A program made the translations under genes and the position numbers. The notes under the pieces are model-generated. The model had not been told where the DNA came from, ran no database searches, and was given only the letters and a program-made list of their open reading frames with translations. This document shows, in pieces, positions 59,808 to 64,000 of a stretch of DNA of 64,000 bases (position 1 is its first letter; each line of letters starts with the position of its first letter). The stretch lies in contig NC_068577.1 of assembly GCF_025698545.1 (NCBI RefSeq), positions 4,063,501 to 4,127,500 of the forward strand. The letters are read 5' to 3'. The DNA comes from Gossypium raimondii. Its lineage: Eukaryota; Streptophyta; Magnoliopsida; Malvales; Malvaceae.

Positions 59808-60183
59808 GTTGTTGTTGTTGTTGTTGTTGTTGTTAGTATGAAGATGTTATTAATGTATTAAGATGTGACTTAGTAATATTATTGTTAGCGTAAAACTAGT
59901 ATTATTATTATGGTTACTTATTATTTTTATTTACGAAAATAAACTAGTTAGTAAAAACTAGTATTATTATTATAGTTAGTTATTATTTTTAGTAAAATTA
60001 ATAATTTTAGTGTGTATTATTTTGAGTATAAAATTAATAATATTATTCGTAGTATAAAATTAATAATTTTAGTGTGTATTATTTTATTTATTATTTTGAG
60101 TATAAATTTTTTTTTAAGTAATTCAGTTACCGTTCGAGATATTTTATGAGATTTTGTTTTTTTTTACAGATTAAATATTGAAG
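59481..60183 (+). promoter_or_regulatory. 5' region of the MULE transposase gene
   Basis: A GC-richer palindromic block (59485-59540) precedes a TATA-like ATTATAAATACG at 59531-59542. A purine-rich leader and a likely 5' UTR intron follow: donor GAG|GTATTT at 59646/59647, acceptor TTTTTACAG at 60169. The ATG at 60184 lies 14 nt after the acceptor. Inside the intron, an (ATT)n microsatellite (59764-59807) turns directly into (GTT)n (59808-59834). Confidence 0.5.
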
Positions 60184-62850
60184 ATGGATGCTAAGTTTCT
60201 TGTATGCGTTTATTTCGATGGAGTCATATTGACAACAAGTGTTGGATGTGTATTTGAATGTCAGCAACAAATAGCAATGAGATTTAATAGAAATGTATCG
60301 TTCGATGAAATGAAGGCAATGATTAATGCAAAAATCCATAGACGTTGTGGGAGAAGGATATCAAAAATTTTCTACAAGTTTCCAATTTCGACAAATCCGG
60401 TCAAATTCGTCGAAATGGAACTTGTAGACGACGAAGACGTGGAGACAATGGTCGATCTCTACTGTGGGAATGGGACTGAGAAGAATGCACCGATTCACTT
60501 ATTTGCTGAGTTAGTCGGTATGGAGCAAAATGCATCTGATGAAGAAGACGGGGCTGAAGAACCGCGGATGGTGGCTCCAATATCATACGTTGATAGTGAA
60601 TCAACTATGGGTGGGATCGGTATCGACCTGAATATTACACCCGATGTTGACATGGTTGGTGGTGAAGAAGAAGGTGCCGGCGAAGAATGTGGTGGCGATC
60701 ATTGGGATGAAGAGGTCGATAGTGACGCTGATCCCGATGTAGACGATGTACCTGATGATATTGACGCTGAAGATGTCAACAACGATGAAGGCATTAATAC
60801 TTCTTCGGTCGGGGAGCAGATGCGGCGTATTCTGATCCACAATAATCCTGGGCCACACATGTCGCTCATAGACCCCGACGCAGCGTATATATCTGAGTTT
60901 TCGGAGTACCCTGAAATAGTTCATTCTCACGGGCTGGCCGTGACATCTTCTGATGATGAGTTATTCATAGGCCAGATATTCAGCTGTAAAGAAGAGTGCG
61001 TATATACCATTAAACGGTACAACATGAAGATATCGGTGGATTATAAAGTCTCTGTGTCTACTCCGACAATATATGTTGGGGAGTGTTGGAAGGCAGCGGA
61101 AGGCTGCAAATGGCGGGTACGAGCTGCATTCATTAGAAGTTCTCAGATGTGGGAGATATGAAAATTTGTTGGTCCTCATACATGCACATCAACACGTATG
61201 ACAGAAGATCATGGAAAACTTGATTCGAAAACCATTTGTACTTGTATCATGCCAATGGTGAAGGATATGCCGACCATTAGAGTTTCGGTACTCATTGCGG
61301 AAATGCAAGCACGATTCCAGTATCGAGTCTCGTATCGAAGGCATGGGTAGCTAAACAGATGGCGATGGAGCAATCAGATGGGGATTACGATTCGTCATAT
61401 AACGAACTTCAAGGTTGGATAGTCGCTATGCGGAGTACGTCATCGGGACCGTGATTGAGTTGCGCACAATTCCATCTTACGGGCGGATTAGCGATTCTGT
61501 ACCGGCAAAAGGATTTTCCATCGGATGTTCGGACGTTCGAACCATGTGCGGGCATTTCCCCACGCAAGCCACTTCGCAGTGGATGGGACTGGTCGTATGG
61601 AAAATATACACGATCTCGCTTCTTGCGATGGCTCAAGACGATAATGTAAACGTGTTCCCGATAGCATTTGCTATTGTAGATAAAGAGAACATGGAGTCTT
61701 GGGAATTCTTCCTCACAAATCTGCGGAGGTATGTTATTACGAACGATAACATTTGCATCATCTCCGATAGAGGGAAGGGTTTAATTGCAGCTATTAGGCG
61801 TTCCGGTGTGCCGTGGAGATCCATTTATTGCATTCGTCACATTACGTCAAACTTCCATAAAGATTATAAGAATGCAGACTGGAAGAGACAAGTCGTGGCA
61901 ATGGGTAAATGATAACCTTATCTTTTCAATATAAGCTGTAATGTTTGATGTTATCGACTTACTTTAACTTATTTTTCGTTAATACGTATGTAGCGTACGA
62001 GTTAGAGCCACATATTTTCTGGCAAAGAATGACCCGACTTGAGAGTGATATGGAGGGGCAGACAAATACATCTTTCCAACAATGGTTGCGCACAATGGAG
62101 CCGTGGCAGTGGGCTCAAAGTGCTGACGAGGGCTTTCGTTATGGCCACATGACCACAAACTTAGTCGAGGGGATCAACGCAGTCCTGTTGAAAACACGTC
62201 ATCTTCCGATAGCATCGGTATTTTCTGCTACTTTCTACAGGCTGGCCACTTTGATGCCAAGAATGGGTCGGCAGCAAGTCCACCAGATTCAGGCGGGACA
62301 TGTGTTTGTCGAATATGTGAGGAATACAATGGTCGTAAACCGTCGGTTGGCGAGGTCAATGAACGTGGAAATATATTCACGCTGACTGGAAACGTTTCGA
62401 GTTACCGATATCATCGGTCGTCGACCTAGGTCCTACGGAGTTGATCTCCGGAACAGACGGTGCGAGTGCAGGAAGTTCGAAACACTTCATTACCCCTGTG
62501 CGCATGTCGTGGCTGCGTGTGCTAAAGTCAATGTTGATGCGAAACAATATGTCGATGATGTGTACACGCTGAAGCGCACATTGCGTGTCTGGGAGAATGA
62601 GTTCCCCGTCCTGCCGGACCTATCTACGTGGGAGGTGCCGCAGATGACTTTCGAGCTTCTCCCAGACACAGGGCTACGGAGGAATCCAAGGGGTCGTCCG
62701 CAGTCAAGTAGAATCCGTAATGAGATGCATATTAGGGAGAAATCTGACGGAAAGCGCTGTGGAATATGTAGGCTAACTGGTCATAGCCGAAATAAATGCC
62801 CTAACCGAAACTTTCATGTTGGACAGTCGTCGGGATCGGGGCGAAATTGA
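60184..62850 (+). pseudogene. Mutator-like (MULE) transposase, mudrA type, disrupted
   Basis: The N-terminus (MDAKFLVCVYFDGV, residues 1-110) is the MuDR N-terminal domain. An acidic linker and the MuDR DNA-binding zinc-finger region follow, ending at a TGA (61159-61161) where CGA is likely. The catalytic core is split by at least four small indels at about 61338, 61432 and 61480-61620: VDGT (Asp codon 61582-61584), AQDDNVNVFPIAFAIVDKEN, and ISDRGKG (Asp 61766-61768). A probable intron spans about 61906-61993. The C-terminal part is open from 61994 to 62850 except one TGA at 62383-62385. It carries the SWIM finger CEC...YPCAH (62461-62505) and a CX2CX4HX4C knuckle (62758-62799). Once a cut-and-paste transposase, it cannot be translated whole now. 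Confidence 0.85.
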
Positions 62851-63151
62851 GCTAAAGCTATAAAATTTGTATGTATGTTGTTATAAAAGGTAATTTTATT
62901 AATAATAATTTTTCTTATTCGGCTTATGCTTACGCTTAAAGTGTATCCATATTGTTTCCAGAATAAGTTATAATGTACCATGTGAGCGTTATGGAATTAT
63001 TAAGATTATATCGAAAATAAAGGCATTCATAATTCGATTGAGCTTTAACATAATGAAAAAATTGAATCATTGATATATATACATAAAATTCAGAACATCC
63101 GAGATATCTAAAATACAATAATTCGAGTTATAGAAAAAGTGCATTAAACCC
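62851..63151. other. Spacer between convergent MULE transposase and PMD gene
   Basis: 301 bp of AT-rich DNA with no coding frame separates the two stop codons. It should hold both 3' UTRs. Confidence 0.5.
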
Positions 63152-64000
63152 CTACAGTTGATGGTTCGATGGTGTTGTTCGGGGGGTATACTTACGCGGA
63201 GGTCGACGCTGACGGCCTGGGCGACGACCAACGTCCTCATCGTCCGCAGGTGGGGGCGTGGAAAACATAGAGGGAATGTCCTATCGCTCGTTCGCCGTCG
63301 ACGAACTTGAACCAGCATGTGTCTCATAATGCGACGGATACGTGTCATGTTGGCCGGGCATGCCGTACTACGGCCGGGGGGATCCAAACAGTTCAAAATC
63401 GAACACATATTCGCCCTCTGCATAGCTCGGATAATATTCACCGCCAAACTGATCCGGACGATAGCCAAGTGATTCCTCACTTGAACCTAACTGTTCGGGC
63501 TCTGCCGGTTGCGAAGGACAATATGCCGTCGGATCCGGATCCATCGAGCTGTCTGCTTCCGATCCCCCAACTTGCTGAACGTACGCGCTCCAAGTAAATA
63601 CGGCTTCCCGCGACTATGGTACCATTCTATATACTGTGCGGATGGTTGCAGGTCTGTAGCCATAACTATCTGAGGAATTCGGCGCAATCGATCGTACCAC
63701 AGTGCGACGTATTTCCAGTGATATATTCCCCAGTCCAATTGAACTCTTCCTCTCTTTGTCAAGCCGTGATCATCCCCCAACTGGCACGGCGGATCCGGGA
63801 TATGTTGGATGCAGCCAAACTGTCGAAGCACCCGATCGCCGTTATACCACTCGACGATGTTGAAATTTATTATTGGTGTGTTTGTGCACCATGTGTGGGA
63901 ATCAACGAGTGCGGACGGGGGTACAACATTTGTAATTTCTGGCCTCCGGTACGGCATCCATATAAACTGCATGAGTAATAACATTGTAACGAGTTAGACG
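63152..64000 (-). pseudogene. Plant mobile domain (PMD/MAIN-like) gene, 3' part, degenerate
   Basis: The minus-strand frame from the window edge to about 63487 reads as the C-terminal part of the plant mobile domain: EWYNGDRVLRQFGCIQ, then a DWGIYHWKYVALWYDRL block and IEWYHSRGKPYLL. In relatives this is MHESDRVLRQFG..., W..Y...W..R and MPWF..HGKPYLL. A 1-bp shift near 63510 moves the frame. The new frame carries an acidic, Tyr/Pro-rich tail with a TAG near 63375 and another near 63287, and ends RYTPG-like (KYTPRTTPSNHQL) at 63152-63154. PMD proteins include host genes MAIN and MAIL1 and many transposon-borne copies. The gene continues beyond the window. Confidence 0.7.

Noticed and set aside
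1-64000. tRNA, rRNA or microRNA genes
   Set aside because: No cloverleaf with A and B boxes or rRNA segment was recognised by eye. Hairpins seen belong to LTR repeats.

Overview
The window is plant nuclear DNA: spliced genes with GT..AG introns, intronless UGTs, AT-rich intergenic DNA and heavy retrotransposon nesting. Several LTR families (CACACGG/CCGTGTG-rich, AAGCTC..GAGCT-rich, and a Tat/Ogre-like Gypsy with a TGGCGACTCCACTGGGGAT primer site) look like those of cotton and other Malvaceae, so Gossypium is the most likely source. That is recognition from memory, not a search.

Layout. 1-4200: possible last exon of an upstream gene, then a decayed Ty1/copia element (Copia-1). 4455-7608 (-): filament-like plant protein gene, five coding exons, 889 aa. 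8.3-17.5 kb: old repeats, including a minus-strand LINE-like relic split by a second, younger copia element (Copia-2, 11974-17077, 217-bp LTRs, 5-bp target duplication AATGA). 18288-24466 (+): SUD1/CER9-type (Doa10/MARCH6) ER ubiquitin ligase, nine coding exons, 1123 aa. 25153-29340 (-): cytoplasmic poly(A)-binding protein, nine coding exons, 648 aa, convergent with SUD1. 30-32 kb: AT-rich DNA with a MITE-like element and a copia scrap.

32.2-51.6 kb is a nested retrotransposon cluster. A Gypsy-type LTR carrying a hAT-like MITE is interrupted by a solo LTR (33669-50358, duplication ATTAC). That solo LTR is itself interrupted by a 13.6-kb minus-oriented Tat-like element (35039-48644, duplication GTCAC). 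The Tat-like element has three LTR copies instead of two, has lost its reverse transcriptase, and carries a 132-bp tandem array built from three 44-bp monomers.

51.6-59.4 kb: two tandem UGT73-type glucosyltransferase genes (54193-55635 and 57168-58616, both +) and a scrap of a third. The first has an as-1-like promoter element but lacks the usual catalytic Asp; the second keeps the Asp and lacks the element. 59.5-64.0 kb: a Mutator-like transposase gene (+), broken by frameshifts and nonsense codons, facing a degenerate plant-mobile-domain gene (-) that runs off the window. They may be two convergent genes of one MULE.

The host genes (FPP, SUD1, PABP, UGT73) do not form a pathway; they are ordinary neighbours. 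Exon boundaries were read by eye from splice signals, and every junction in the three spliced genes keeps the reading frame.
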